Shown: in pieces, positions 27,604 to 36,486 of the stretch
Layout of the letters: each line of letters opens with the position of its first letter
Numbering within the stretch: the stretch's first letter is position 1
Assembly (NCBI RefSeq): GCF_046545555.1
Contig: NZ_JBHZTH010000005.1
Span: 182,691-246,690, forward strand
Direction of reading: 5' to 3'
Length of the DNA stretch: 64,000 nt
Source: Winogradskyella sp046545555
GTDB lineage: Bacteria; Bacteroidota; Bacteroidia; Flavobacteriales; Flavobacteriaceae
Notes under the pieces: model-generated
Seen by the model: the letters and a program-made list of their open reading frames with translations, nothing else
The model's database searches: none
What the model was told of the DNA's origin: nothing
Translations under genes and position numbers: made by a program

Positions 27604-28137
27604 ATGAGAAAGTTAAAAAACGAAGAACTAGACCGATTAGAAGTTTCAGAATTTAAAGCTGCTAAAAAGACTCCTATAATTATTATTCTAGATAATATTA
27701 GAAGCTTAAACAATATTGGGTCTGTATTTAGAACAAGTGATGCCTTTTTAATTGAGAAGATTTACCTCTGTGGCATTACAGCTCAACCACCACATAATGA
27801 TATTAGGAAAACTGCTTTAGGAAGTACAGAAACTGTAGATTGGGAATATGTTGAAAACACCATTGAATTAGTTGAAAAACTGAAAGTTGAAAGTGTAAAG
27901 GTCTGTTCTGTTGAACAAGCAGAAAATGCTACCATGCTTAACGATTTTAAACCTCAGCTTAATACTAAATATGCTTTTGTTTTTGGTAATGAAGTGAAAG
28001 GTGTAGCTCAAGATGTCGTTAATGCTAGTGATATTGTGATTGAAATTCCTCAATATGGTACTAAACATTCATTGAATATTTCTGTGAGTTGTGGTGTTGT
28101 GGTTTGGGATGTGTTTAGTAAAATAAAAATTAAATGA
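27604..28137 (+). CDS. TrmH (SpoU)-family RNA ribose methyltransferase
   Basis: A 177-aa protein from the ATG at 27604; a GTG at 27592 is possible but less likely. The SPOUT motifs are all present: NIGSVFRTSDAF (motif 1), FVFGNEVKGV (motif 2) and IPQYGTKHSLNISVSCGVV (motif 3, the knot that binds S-adenosylmethionine). The small size, without an N-terminal RNA-binding domain, matches flavobacterial TrmH-like proteins. The target may be a tRNA or rRNA ribose and is not resolved. It is divergent from mutS and overlaps the next gene by 4 bp (ATGA). Confidence 0.88.
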   Translation: MRKLKNEELDRLEVSEFKAAKKTPIIIILDNIRSLNNIGSVFRTSDAFLIEKIYLCGITAQPPHNDIRKTALGSTETVDWEYVENTIELVEKLKVESVKVCSVEQAENATMLNDFKPQLNTKYAFVFGNEVKGVAQDVVNASDIVIEIPQYGTKHSLNISVSCGVVVWDVFSKIKIK

Positions 28138-28913
28138 AATTAATAAAATTATTCTTTCTAGTATTTGGTGCAATTCAGATAAGCAACTCCCAAAATGACT
28201 CTTCAAAAAAAGGGATTAAAAGAATACTTTATACAGAAACAAATAGACAATTATTAGATAATGGAGAACACTACAATTATATTACTGAAACTAATGAAAC
28301 TTTATATGATAAAAAAGGTCTTAAACAGAAAAGTGTAAGAATTATTTATAATAATTCTCTTCCGAAAAACAAAAAAGAAACAACCTATCATTATAATGAA
28401 AAGGATCAAATAATTTTTTCAAGTTCATTTATTGATAAAGATTCGACCCAGATTAAAACTAATTACGTATACCATGATGACCTTTTAATTAAAATTCATT
28501 TTAATTACATTAAAAATGAAACAGAATTCAAGTTTGAGGAAACATATAATTACAATATTGAGAACAAATTGGTCTCTAGCAACTATATTTATTATGAAAA
28601 ATATATAGATTCTGATTTTGATGATTACATCACTTTTTTAATTCTTAAAGAAAAATATGACAAGAAAGAGAGAACAATAGAAATGGATTGGACTGGATCT
28701 AATGAGAGATATAAACACAATAAATTTATCTATAAATGGAGAAAGAATAAACTTTTGGCAAATGAAAAAGAGTTTGACAAAAACAATAAATTAATTCGTA
28801 AAAAACGATTTAAATATGCTCTTGATAATAAAGAAAATTGGATCGTCAAAAAAGAGATTGAAAACAAAATAATTAATAAAATTACCTATAGAGAGATCGA
28901 TTATTATGAATAA
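28134..28913 (+). CDS. Exported protein of unknown function with repeated Tyr-rich strands
   Basis: A 259-aa protein with a signal peptide (MKLIKLFFLVFGAIQISNSQ). The mature part is rich in Lys, Asn, Tyr and Glu. It has recurring beta-strand-turn units such as TTYHYNEKDQIIFSS, TNYVYHDDLLIKIHF, ETYNYNIENKLVSS and RFKYALDNKENW, resembling the RHS/YD-like or MORN-like repeats of many Bacteroidota periplasmic proteins. No catalytic motif is visible and no family is recognised. The start overlaps the TrmH gene stop by 4 bp, so translation is probably coupled. The base composition is even more AT-rich than its neighbours, as often seen in lineage-specific genes. Confidence 0.6.
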   Translation: MKLIKLFFLVFGAIQISNSQNDSSKKGIKRILYTETNRQLLDNGEHYNYITETNETLYDKKGLKQKSVRIIYNNSLPKNKKETTYHYNEKDQIIFSSSFIDKDSTQIKTNYVYHDDLLIKIHFNYIKNETEFKFEETYNYNIENKLVSSNYIYYEKYIDSDFDDYITFLILKEKYDKKERTIEMDWTGSNERYKHNKFIYKWRKNKLLANEKEFDKNNKLIRKKRFKYALDNKENWIVKKEIENKIINKITYREIDYYE

Positions 28914-28940
28914 TTTGAAGGCTTATCAAAGCATTAAAAT

Positions 28941-29597
28941 ATGTTAGAAAAAACCAAGAGAACTTGGCCAACAAAAGATGTCATGAATCAGATTTATGAT
29001 AAACATCTTTGGGGCGGAAAAGCGTTTGATTTTTACTCTGGCGATGGTTCTCATCGTACAGAAATAGTAGAGCCTTATTTAGAAGCAGTTATTCCTTTTT
29101 TGAATTCTCATAATAAATCCCTTATAGTTTGCGACTTAGGTTGCGGAGATTTTAATATAGGAAAGCACTTAACTCAATTTTCTAAAAAGTACTTTGCGGT
29201 TGATATTGTAGAAAAACTCATTGAAAGGAATAAAACCATATTTAAAGAAGAAAACTTGGAGTTTCAGTGTTTAGATATTGTGAAAGATGAACTGCCCACA
29301 GGTGACTGTATCATCTTAAGACAAGTACTTCAACATATATCGAATATAGAAATACAAGAAATAGTAAAGAAACTATCTGCTTATAAATATGTGATTCTAA
29401 CTGAACATTTACCAAGTGACAATTTTATTCCTAATCAAGATATTATTTCTGGCCAAGGTATTAGACTAAAACAAAATAGTGGTGTTGATATATTGAAAGC
29501 GCCCTTTAATTTAAATGTGAAGTCTTCAGTAGTTATAAATGAAATTACTCTTGGCAATAAGCAGGGTCAGATTGTGACTATTCTTTATACTCGGTAG
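28941..29597 (+). CDS. Class I SAM-dependent methyltransferase
   Basis: A 218-aa cytosolic protein. The Rossmann-fold methyltransferase motif I is VCDLGCGDFNIG (about 63-74). Motif II is YFAVDIVEKLIE, and motif IV is ILRQVLQHIS in place of the usual D/N-x-L-E-H. The region after motif IV (YVILTEHLPSDN) is typical of this fold. No substrate-binding module identifies the target. It lies 27 bp after the preceding exported protein and may be in the same transcript. Confidence 0.8.
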   Translation: MLEKTKRTWPTKDVMNQIYDKHLWGGKAFDFYSGDGSHRTEIVEPYLEAVIPFLNSHNKSLIVCDLGCGDFNIGKHLTQFSKKYFAVDIVEKLIERNKTIFKEENLEFQCLDIVKDELPTGDCIILRQVLQHISNIEIQEIVKKLSAYKYVILTEHLPSDNFIPNQDIISGQGIRLKQNSGVDILKAPFNLNVKSSVVINEITLGNKQGQIVTILYTR

Positions 29598-29602
29598 AAG
29601 TA

Positions 29603-29630
29603 AGATTCTGAAACAAGCTCAGAATGACAA
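29603..29630. repeat. Palindromic element resembling a dispersed repeat
   Basis: The 7-bp arms attctga (29605-29611) and tcagaat (29619-29625) flank a 7-nt loop and are followed by gacaaa. The general pattern, gattctgaaacaag-tcagaatgac, is reminiscent of short palindromic repeats scattered between genes in many Flavobacteriaceae (from memory). It lies between two convergent genes and may also act as a weak terminator. Confidence 0.45.
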
Positions 29631-29644
29631 AACCGCACAACTGA

Positions 29645-30775
29645 TTAATGCTTACTAATTTCATTGAGCAACCACAAATAATCTGCGCGAGACTTCACAA
29701 AATCTTTATCTGAAATATCTATAATTTTAACATTCATATCGGGTTGACTTTTCAAAAATTCGAGATAACCAGAATTTATTTTTTCTAAATACTCATCTTT
29801 TATATCCTTCTCATAGTTACGTCCTCTTTTTTTTATATTCTTTTGAAGTCTTTCGGTATTTTGATACAAGTAAATATATAGATCTGGCTTAGCAATATCT
29901 TTATAAACTTGATAGAATAGTTTTCTATACAAACGAAATTCATCTTCTGGCAAAGTTACTTTTGAAAAGATTAGGGATTTATTTACGTCATAATCACTTA
30001 CCATAAAGTCCTTAAATAAATCTAGTTGTGATAAATCATCAGAAATTTGTTGATAACGATCTGCTAAAAAAGACATTTCTAAAGTAAAAGCATAGCGTTT
30101 TGGTTTTTTATAAAACTTAGGTAAAAAGGGATTGTCTGCAAAACGCTCTAATATTAATTTTGCATTAAAATCTTTAGCGATTTTCTTAGCTAAACTTGTT
30201 TTACCAGCACCAATATTACCTTCGATTGCAATAAAATTATAATCACTAAATCTAAACTTTATTTTAGGATTTTTTAACCAAATTTTAATTGGCTCAATAA
30301 CGGATTCGTCTTCACATTCTTCTAATAAAAGTTGAATCGTTTTTTTAAAAACAGGATGCTCAATATCTTTTGCAATATCATAAAGTGGTTGTAATACAAA
30401 TTTGCGAGTTTGCATTTTAGGATGCGGAACAACTAAACGCTTTTCATTAATAATTTTGTCTTTATACAACAAAATATCTAAATCTAATTCACGAGATTCA
30501 TATCCAGTCGTCGTTTTTTTTGCTCTTCCTAATTTAGACTCAATAGACTGAAGTTCTTTGAGAATTTTTCTAGGTTTCAGCTCCGTTTCAACCGTAATAC
30601 AAGCGTTGTAAAAATCATCACCATCAAAACCTAAAGCTGGTGTTGTGTACACTTTAGAGATTTTACTAATTACGCCAATACTATTATAAATTGCATCTAA
30701 AGCCAACTGCAAATTTTGTAGTTTGTTGCCCTTATTGCTTCCTAATGCTATATAAACTGAATTAGTTGATGTCAT
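29645..30775 (-). CDS. folK: Fusion: HPPK (FolK) + deoxynucleoside kinase
   Basis: A 376-aa bifunctional protein. Residues 1-160 are 6-hydroxymethyl-7,8-dihydropterin pyrophosphokinase of folate synthesis, with YIALGSNKGNK, GYESRELDLDILLY and VPHPKMQTRKFVLQPL. Residues 175-376 are a deoxynucleoside/deoxyadenosine-kinase-type P-loop domain. Its Walker A is GNIGAGKTS (186-194), with LERFADNPFLPKFY, FLADRYQQ and the lid-like KNIKKRGRNYE. Both active sites look intact. The same fusion is common in Flavobacteriia. It links folate synthesis, needed for thymidylate, with nucleoside salvage. It converges with the methyltransferase gene and diverges from the transporter gene (71 bp). Confidence 0.92.
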   Translation of the reverse strand: MTSTNSVYIALGSNKGNKLQNLQLALDAIYNSIGVISKISKVYTTPALGFDGDDFYNACITVETELKPRKILKELQSIESKLGRAKKTTTGYESRELDLDILLYKDKIINEKRLVVPHPKMQTRKFVLQPLYDIAKDIEHPVFKKTIQLLLEECEDESVIEPIKIWLKNPKIKFRFSDYNFIAIEGNIGAGKTSLAKKIAKDFNAKLILERFADNPFLPKFYKKPKRYAFTLEMSFLADRYQQISDDLSQLDLFKDFMVSDYDVNKSLIFSKVTLPEDEFRLYRKLFYQVYKDIAKPDLYIYLYQNTERLQKNIKKRGRNYEKDIKDEYLEKINSGYLEFLKSQPDMNVKIIDISDKDFVKSRADYLWLLNEISKH

Positions 30776-30846
30776 TGAATAAGCAAAATAACTAAAAGAA
30801 ATATTAATAGATTATCTTTACTTCAACTATTTATTAACCATTTTTA

Positions 30847-31551
30847 ATGTCATTAAAAGACAAACTTTTAGCTCAACGCATATATCTTTTATTAGGTGCT
30901 CTTTTTATTACCTCATTAGTTGTTTCTAATTTAATATTTCAAAAATTTTTTTATTGGTATCCTCTCGATATTGAAATCTTTGGAAACAAACTTTTTGAAA
31001 TTTCGGTAGGGATTTTACCATACCCTATAACATTTCTTATTACAGATTTAATAAGCGAAATTTATGGGAAGAAGAGAGCAAACGACGTTGTTATAGTTGG
31101 GATATTTGCATCACTTTTCTCGCTAATTATTATTTACATAGCGTCGATTGTACCAGCCACATCTTGGTCTCCAGTGGACGATACTTTATTCAACACTGTT
31201 TTTGGCAATTCTACAATTGCAGTTTTTGCAAGTATGCTTACGTATCTTTTTGCCCAATTTGTAGATATTCAAATTTATCATTTTTGGAAACGAAAAACGA
31301 AAGGCAAGTATCTTTGGTTGCGTAATAATTTTTCGACATGGTTTTCCCAATTTGTAGATACGTTTACAATTGTCTTTTTATTATGTTCTTTTGGGATTAT
31401 TGATTGGGCTAACTTTAAAGGCTTATTGCTAAGTGGGTTCCTATTTAAAGTCCTCATAGCAGCTTTCGATACACCCTTTTTATACCTTGGTGTTTATGTA
31501 TTTAGAAAACGCTTTAAACTAAAAGTAAATGAAGAAATTAAACTGATCTAG
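30847..31551 (+). CDS. Queuosine precursor transporter (YhhQ/VUT family)
   Basis: A 234-aa integral membrane protein with about six hydrophobic segments. Family motifs include PYPITFLITDLISEIYGKKR and WLRNNFSTWFSQFVDTFTIV, which contain the conserved NN-ST-SQ-DT residues. Members import preQ0/preQ1 for tRNA queuosine synthesis across the inner membrane. No preQ1 riboswitch-like stem was seen in the short leader (30776-30846). Length and motifs are normal. Confidence 0.88.
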   Translation: MSLKDKLLAQRIYLLLGALFITSLVVSNLIFQKFFYWYPLDIEIFGNKLFEISVGILPYPITFLITDLISEIYGKKRANDVVIVGIFASLFSLIIIYIASIVPATSWSPVDDTLFNTVFGNSTIAVFASMLTYLFAQFVDIQIYHFWKRKTKGKYLWLRNNFSTWFSQFVDTFTIVFLLCSFGIIDWANFKGLLLSGFLFKVLIAAFDTPFLYLGVYVFRKRFKLKVNEEIKLI

Positions 31552-31657
31552 TTGTTATCATAACATTAAAATCTTCCTAAAGTTTCTTAAAAGCACAACT
31601 ATTACAAACATTTATACGTATACTAAATGTAAGCTACTTAAACCACATTAACTTATT

Positions 31658-34312
31658 ATGAAGAAAATTCTCAAAATTGTAGGAATCGTTTTACTGATTT
31701 TCATTGCTATTCTTATTACTATCCCTTTTGTTTTAGAATCTAAAATAGATACAATAGTTCAAAACTATGCAGATGAAAATCTAGATGCAGATTTGAGTTT
31801 TGATGATATTAGCTTAAGTCTTATAAGTAGTTTCCCAAAAGCTGAAGTTAGTGTCGAGAATTTAAAAATCACCAATAGAACTCCATTTAAAGAAGAAACT
31901 TTAGCAACAGCAAAATCCTTATCTTTTGAAATGCCATTAATGCAATTATTTAAAGGCACAGACCAACCACTTGTGGTGAATGAAATTATTGCAGATGAAA
32001 TGCTTCTAAGCTTAAAAACTAATAAAAACGGAACTACTAATTTCGATATTATTAAAAAAGATGACGAACAGACAACAAATACTTCAGATTCATTAGCTAC
32101 TGGTTTTAGTTTTGATATTGAAAATTATGAGCTTAACAATAGCGCTTTTACTTATATAGACGAAGGCACAAACACAAACCTTTATGCGACAGAGATTAAT
32201 CACAACGGAAAAGGAATTTTCTCTGGAGAGATTTCAGAATTAGACACTGAGACCGAAGCCAGAATATCAATGTCTATTGATAGTACAGAATACCTTAGTA
32301 ATAATATTATAAAATTAGATGCGCTTATCGATCTAGATTTAGAACAAGAAAAATATACATTTAAAGAAAATAAAGGATATATAAATGCATTACCTCTAGA
32401 ATTTGAGGGTTTTGTAAAAATGGTCGAAAAAGGACAAGAAATTGATATCAGGTTTAAAAATCCTGAATCTTCTTTTAAGGATTTTCTTGCAGTAATACCA
32501 AAGGAATACACAAAAAACATTGAGAACGTAAACACCACTGGTAATTTTACTATCAACGGTATTATTAAAGGTTTAGTATCTGAAGAAACAATTCCAACTT
32601 TAGATGTAAACATGATATCTAATAATGCTTCTTTTAAGTATCCTGATCTTCCAAAGAGTGTTAAAAATATAATGATAGATGCTTCAGTAAAAAACACCAC
32701 AGGAAATGCCGAAGACACCTATATAGATATTAATAAACTAGATTTTAAAATAGATGAAGATGTTTTTACATCTGAAGCGCATATAAATAATTTAACAGGC
32801 AATATGCTGGTTAATGCCAATTTAGATGGTGTGTTAAACTTAGCAAATATTACAAAAGCCTATCCTGTAGAATTAGAAAATCAACTCAGTGGTATATTAA
32901 AAGGTAAGCTAAATACTGCTTTTGATATGAATGCTATAGAAACTAATGCCTACGAACGTATTAAAAATAACGGTACTGTTTCAATTTCAGATTTCATCTT
33001 TTCTTCTGAAGACATAGTAAATCCATTACAGATTAATAAAGCAGATATGACTTTTAAACCAGGAACGGTTAACCTTAATAGTTTCGATGCTTTAACTGGT
33101 AAAAGTGATTTCTCCGCAACAGGAACTATTAATAATTTACTTGGATTCTTATTGAGTGATAAAAAACTTCAAGGCAATTTTAATGTAAACTCAAACACAT
33201 TTGCAGTTTCTGACTTCATGGTTGAGAATGAAGCTGCAACACAAAATTCTAATAAGTCTACATCAGATTCTGAATCCTTGAAAATCCCAGATTTTTTAGA
33301 TTGTACAATTACAGCCAAAGCCAATACTGTAATTTATGATAACCTCAACTTAAAAAATGTTAATGGGATATTGTTAATTAAAAATCAAAACGCAAATCTA
33401 AAAAATATGACAACAGATTTGTTTAACGGTAAATTAGGGATTTCTGGTAACGTTTCAACAAGAGAAAAACAGCCAAAGTTTGATATGCAATTAGCAATGC
33501 AACAATTTGATATTTCACAATCCTTTAAAGATCTAGAAATGCTCAAGGCGTTAGCTCCTATTGCAAAAATTATTCAAGGAAAACTAAACTCAACAATTGA
33601 TGTTAGTGGGTTTTTAGATGAAAATTTTTCTCCAGATTTATCTACCATATCTGGTGATGCAATTGCCGAAATTCTAACATCTAATATAGATGTATCTAAG
33701 AGTCCTTTGCTATCTGGTTTGACGAGCAAATTAAATTTTATTGATTTTAATGAACTTGAGAAAGATATAAAAACCAAATTGAGTTTTGAAAACGGACAAG
33801 TAGCATTAAAACCATTAACATTAAATTATAAAGATATACCTATTGAAATCTCTGGAATGCATACGTTTTCAAATAATATGAAATATAATGTAGTTTTTCA
33901 AGTACCAGCTAAATATCTTGGTAGTGAAGTTAATAGACTTATTGGCAAGATTAATGACAATGATGTTAATAAGATTAGCGTACCAGTAACAGCAAATGTT
34001 AATGGTAGTTTTACAAGCCCTAATATTTCAACTGACCTAACTAGTGGAGTTTCTAATTTAACAAAGCAACTTGCAGAAATACAAAAACAAAAATTACTAG
34101 GACAAGGCAAAGACAAGGTTAATGATTTACTAGGAGGTTTATTAGGCGGAAATAAAACTGATACAAAAAAAGATTCTACAATTATTAAAACAGACAGTGT
34201 TAAAAAAACCTCTTCAGAAGACAAAGTTAAAGAAGGAGTTAAAAATGTATTAGGTGGTCTAATTGGCGGAAAGAAGAAGAAAAAGGTTCAAGATTCTACC
34301 AAGAACGATTGA
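31658..34312 (+). CDS. AsmA family envelope protein
   Basis: An 884-aa protein with one N-terminal membrane helix (about 5-26) and a long beta-rich periplasmic region. The C-terminal AsmA domain (about 560-790) includes ALAPIAKIIQGKLNSTIDVSG and LTLNYKDIPIEISGMHTF. AsmA-like proteins are thought to form hydrophobic grooves that bridge inner and outer membranes and move phospholipids. The final 80 residues are low-complexity and Lys/Asp/Ser-rich (LLGGLLGGNK, then VLGGLIGGKKKKK). It is a single-gene unit between the queuosine transporter and rpoD. Confidence 0.85.
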   Translation: MKKILKIVGIVLLIFIAILITIPFVLESKIDTIVQNYADENLDADLSFDDISLSLISSFPKAEVSVENLKITNRTPFKEETLATAKSLSFEMPLMQLFKGTDQPLVVNEIIADEMLLSLKTNKNGTTNFDIIKKDDEQTTNTSDSLATGFSFDIENYELNNSAFTYIDEGTNTNLYATEINHNGKGIFSGEISELDTETEARISMSIDSTEYLSNNIIKLDALIDLDLEQEKYTFKENKGYINALPLEFEGFVKMVEKGQEIDIRFKNPESSFKDFLAVIPKEYTKNIENVNTTGNFTINGIIKGLVSEETIPTLDVNMISNNASFKYPDLPKSVKNIMIDASVKNTTGNAEDTYIDINKLDFKIDEDVFTSEAHINNLTGNMLVNANLDGVLNLANITKAYPVELENQLSGILKGKLNTAFDMNAIETNAYERIKNNGTVSISDFIFSSEDIVNPLQINKADMTFKPGTVNLNSFDALTGKSDFSATGTINNLLGFLLSDKKLQGNFNVNSNTFAVSDFMVENEAATQNSNKSTSDSESLKIPDFLDCTITAKANTVIYDNLNLKNVNGILLIKNQNANLKNMTTDLFNGKLGISGNVSTREKQPKFDMQLAMQQFDISQSFKDLEMLKALAPIAKIIQGKLNSTIDVSGFLDENFSPDLSTISGDAIAEILTSNIDVSKSPLLSGLTSKLNFIDFNELEKDIKTKLSFENGQVALKPLTLNYKDIPIEISGMHTFSNNMKYNVVFQVPAKYLGSEVNRLIGKINDNDVNKISVPVTANVNGSFTSPNISTDLTSGVSNLTKQLAEIQKQKLLGQGKDKVNDLLGGLLGGNKTDTKKDSTIIKTDSVKKTSSEDKVKEGVKNVLGGLIGGKKKKKVQDSTKND

Positions 34313-34424
34313 TATTTACATAAAAACCGTAATTTTTTCCCAATTTTAGTTAATAATTGCATTTTTATTTGCTTTTGTTAATAATAAGGTTATAATGAGG
34401 GTTCACTAATTTTAAAATGACTAC

Positions 34425-35288
34425 ATGAGGCAATTAAAAATCACCAAGCAGGTAACCAACAGAGAAGATAAATCTTTAGATAAGTATTTACAAGATATAA
34501 GCAAGATTCCGTTGATTACAGCAGATGAAGAAGTGGAATTAGCACAACGAATTAAGAAGGGTGATCAAGAAGCTTTAGACAAATTAACCACAGCCAATCT
34601 TAGGTTTGTAGTTTCTGTTGCAAAGCAATATCAGAATCAAGGATTAAAACTACCAGATTTAATAAATGAAGGAAATGCTGGTCTAGTTAAAGCTGCAAAA
34701 CGTTTTGATGAGACTAGAGGTTTTAAGTTTATTTCTTACGCTGTATGGTGGATTAGACAAGCAATTTTACAAGCTTTAGCTGAACAATCTCGTATTGTGA
34801 GGTTACCATTAAACAAGATTGGTACTATTAATAAAATTAATAAGGCTTATTCTCATTTAGAGCAAATAAACCAAAGACCACCTAATGCAGACGAAATTGC
34901 ACGAGAACTAGATATTAGTACACGTGAGGTTAAGCAGTCTATGAAAAATTCTGGTCGTCACCTATCAATGGATGCTCCACTTAAAGACGGAGAAACTTTT
35001 AGTTTATATGATGTTGTAAGTGCTAGTGAGTCACCTAGACCAGATCAAAATTTAATGAAAGCATCTTTAAATACTGAGATAGAACGTGCCCTAGAGACAC
35101 TTACTCAAAAAGAAAGTGATGTTATTCGTTTAAATTTCGGTATTGGTAATCAACCACCAATGACATTAGAAGAAATTGGCGGTATTTACGATTTAACTAG
35201 AGAGCGTGTAAGACAAATACGCGAAAAAGGAATTCGTAGATTAAGACATGCAAGCAAGAGTAAAATTTTAAAAACCTATTTAGGTTAA
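34425..35288 (+). CDS. rpoD: Primary RNA polymerase sigma factor RpoD/SigA
   Basis: A 287-aa protein. It has the short Bacteroidota form of the housekeeping sigma, lacking region 1.1 and the long non-conserved region. Region 1.2 is at about 15-48 (DKYLQDISKIPLITADEE). Region 2 is at about 50-120 (LRFVVSVAKQYQNQGL, FKFISYAVWWIRQAI). Region 3 is about 130-205. Region 4 is about 225-285, with the HTH TLEEIGGIYDLTRERVRQI. It directs transcription from TTTG / TAnnTTTG promoters. It is followed by rpsU. Confidence 0.95.
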   Translation: MRQLKITKQVTNREDKSLDKYLQDISKIPLITADEEVELAQRIKKGDQEALDKLTTANLRFVVSVAKQYQNQGLKLPDLINEGNAGLVKAAKRFDETRGFKFISYAVWWIRQAILQALAEQSRIVRLPLNKIGTINKINKAYSHLEQINQRPPNADEIARELDISTREVKQSMKNSGRHLSMDAPLKDGETFSLYDVVSASESPRPDQNLMKASLNTEIERALETLTQKESDVIRLNFGIGNQPPMTLEEIGGIYDLTRERVRQIREKGIRRLRHASKSKILKTYLG

Positions 35289-35339
35289 AAAATAAAGTTC
35301 TAAATTGAATAATAATTTTTTATTTTCAAATAGTTAGCA

Positions 35340-35347
35340 TATATTTG
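35340..35347 (+). promoter_or_regulatory. Candidate -7 element (TATATTTG) for rpsU
   Basis: TATATTTG matches TAnnTTTG and lies 42 nt before the rpsU ATG, in the rpoD-rpsU gap. A T-rich tract lies about 20 nt upstream, but there is no exact -33 TTTG. It suggests rpsU is transcribed separately from rpoD. Confidence 0.45.
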
Positions 35348-35389
35348 CCGACCATTTGAAAGAATTTAGACAACAAAATACATCATATA

Positions 35390-35584
35390 ATGATTAAAAT
35401 TGAAATCAAAGAAGGAGAAAATATAGAAAGAGCTCTTAAGCGTTATAAGCGTAAACACAGAAATGTGCAGATTATGCAGAACTTAAGAGAATCTCGTTAT
35501 TTTACAAAACCTTCTGTAAAGCGTAGAAGAGAAATTCAGAAAGCTGAATACATCCAAGGCTTAAGAGATGCAGAAAATGTATAG
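35390..35584 (+). CDS. rpsU: 30S ribosomal protein S21
   Basis: A 64-aa basic protein of usual length. It has the bS21 pattern IEIKEGENIERALKRYKRK followed by a YFTKPSVKRRREIQKAEY basic helix. It binds the small subunit near the anti-Shine-Dalgarno region of 16S rRNA. In Bacteroidota, S21 has been implicated in sequestering the anti-Shine-Dalgarno, which fits the lack of strong ribosome binding sites seen here. It lies 101 bp after rpoD, with its own probable promoter and a strong terminator. Confidence 0.95.
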   Translation: MIKIEIKEGENIERALKRYKRKHRNVQIMQNLRESRYFTKPSVKRRREIQKAEYIQGLRDAENV

Positions 35585-35602
35585 ATTTTAATCTATAATA
35601 AT

Positions 35603-35636
35603 AAAAAAAGAGCAATAGAGATATTGCTCTTTTTTT
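35603..35636. terminator. Bidirectional terminator between rpsU and the DUF2797 gene
   Basis: The stem gagcaata (35610-35617) with tattgctc (35622-35629) has a gaga loop. A7 precedes it and T7 follows, so it works on both strands. It sits between convergent genes. Confidence 0.85.
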
Positions 35637-35640
35637 ATTA

Positions 35641-36432
35641 TTACATATTTAGCTCTACAACCAAACCTTCATTAGCCCTAATATTAAAGACCGTATTATC
35701 TTCAAAAATTAAATACTGGCCTTTTATACCCGCTAACTTACCAGAGTATTCTAGCTGTTTTTTAAGATTTAAACTATTAGGTTTTTCAGGATATTGCTCA
35801 ACAGGAAAATTAAGATGTGTCTCTATGTTATTCTCAATAAAATAGTCTACAGCTTCACTAGGTATATACTGTTTTAGACGATCTCTCCATTCTAAAAGAC
35901 TTTCATCCTTAATATCGTTTTTAAGCATTTTGCGCCAGTTAGTTTTATCAGCCACATAATCCTTAAGTGCAACTTCAGTTATACCTGCCAAATAACGATT
36001 AGGAACTTCCACTATTTCGATAGCTTCATGCGCACCTTGGTCTATCCAGCGCGTAGGCACTTGTGTTTTTCTAGTAACACCAACCTTTACATTGCTTGAG
36101 TTGGCTAGATATACAATGTGTGGTTGCAATTGCACCTTCTTTTCGTATTCTAAATCCCTATCTTCTTTCCCTAAATGGGCAGTGCTCAGTTCTGGTCGCA
36201 TAATCCAGTCACCTGCAAAAGGCTTATCAAAAAAACAACTTTTACAAAATCCTTGTCTATAAATCTCCTTATCTAAGCCACAACTTAAACATTGATGACC
36301 TACAAGTTTAATACTTAAAGTTTTACCTAATAGTTGATTCATATGAATGAAATCGTTTTTAAAGACTAAATAGTACTGAATAGGATCTAAAAACTCAGTC
36401 TGCATTTTAGTAAGGACACCATGATAAACCAT
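35641..36432 (-). CDS. DUF2797 family zinc-binding protein
   Basis: A 263-aa cytosolic protein. The N-terminal zinc-ribbon pattern is CLSCG...FCKSC. A central segment (HIVYLANSSNVKVGVTRK...RWIDQGA) has the strand order and the KVGVT/R/QGA residues reminiscent of GIY-YIG folds, though that relation is my inference. The rest matches the DUF2797 layout. Function is unknown. The gene converges with rpsU across a shared terminator and diverges from the GH3-family gene with a 54-bp gap. Confidence 0.75.
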   Translation of the reverse strand: MVYHGVLTKMQTEFLDPIQYYLVFKNDFIHMNQLLGKTLSIKLVGHQCLSCGLDKEIYRQGFCKSCFFDKPFAGDWIMRPELSTAHLGKEDRDLEYEKKVQLQPHIVYLANSSNVKVGVTRKTQVPTRWIDQGAHEAIEIVEVPNRYLAGITEVALKDYVADKTNWRKMLKNDIKDESLLEWRDRLKQYIPSEAVDYFIENNIETHLNFPVEQYPEKPNSLNLKKQLEYSGKLAGIKGQYLIFEDNTVFNIRANEGLVVELNM

Positions 36433-36486
36433 AAAAGAATTTTAGTATTTTTAACCATTAATTAGTTACACGAAGATAGCCAATCC

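Noticed and set aside
32200..32718. 172-codon reading frame opposite the AsmA gene
   Set aside because: Antisense shadow of a clear coding gene with no start context or domain.
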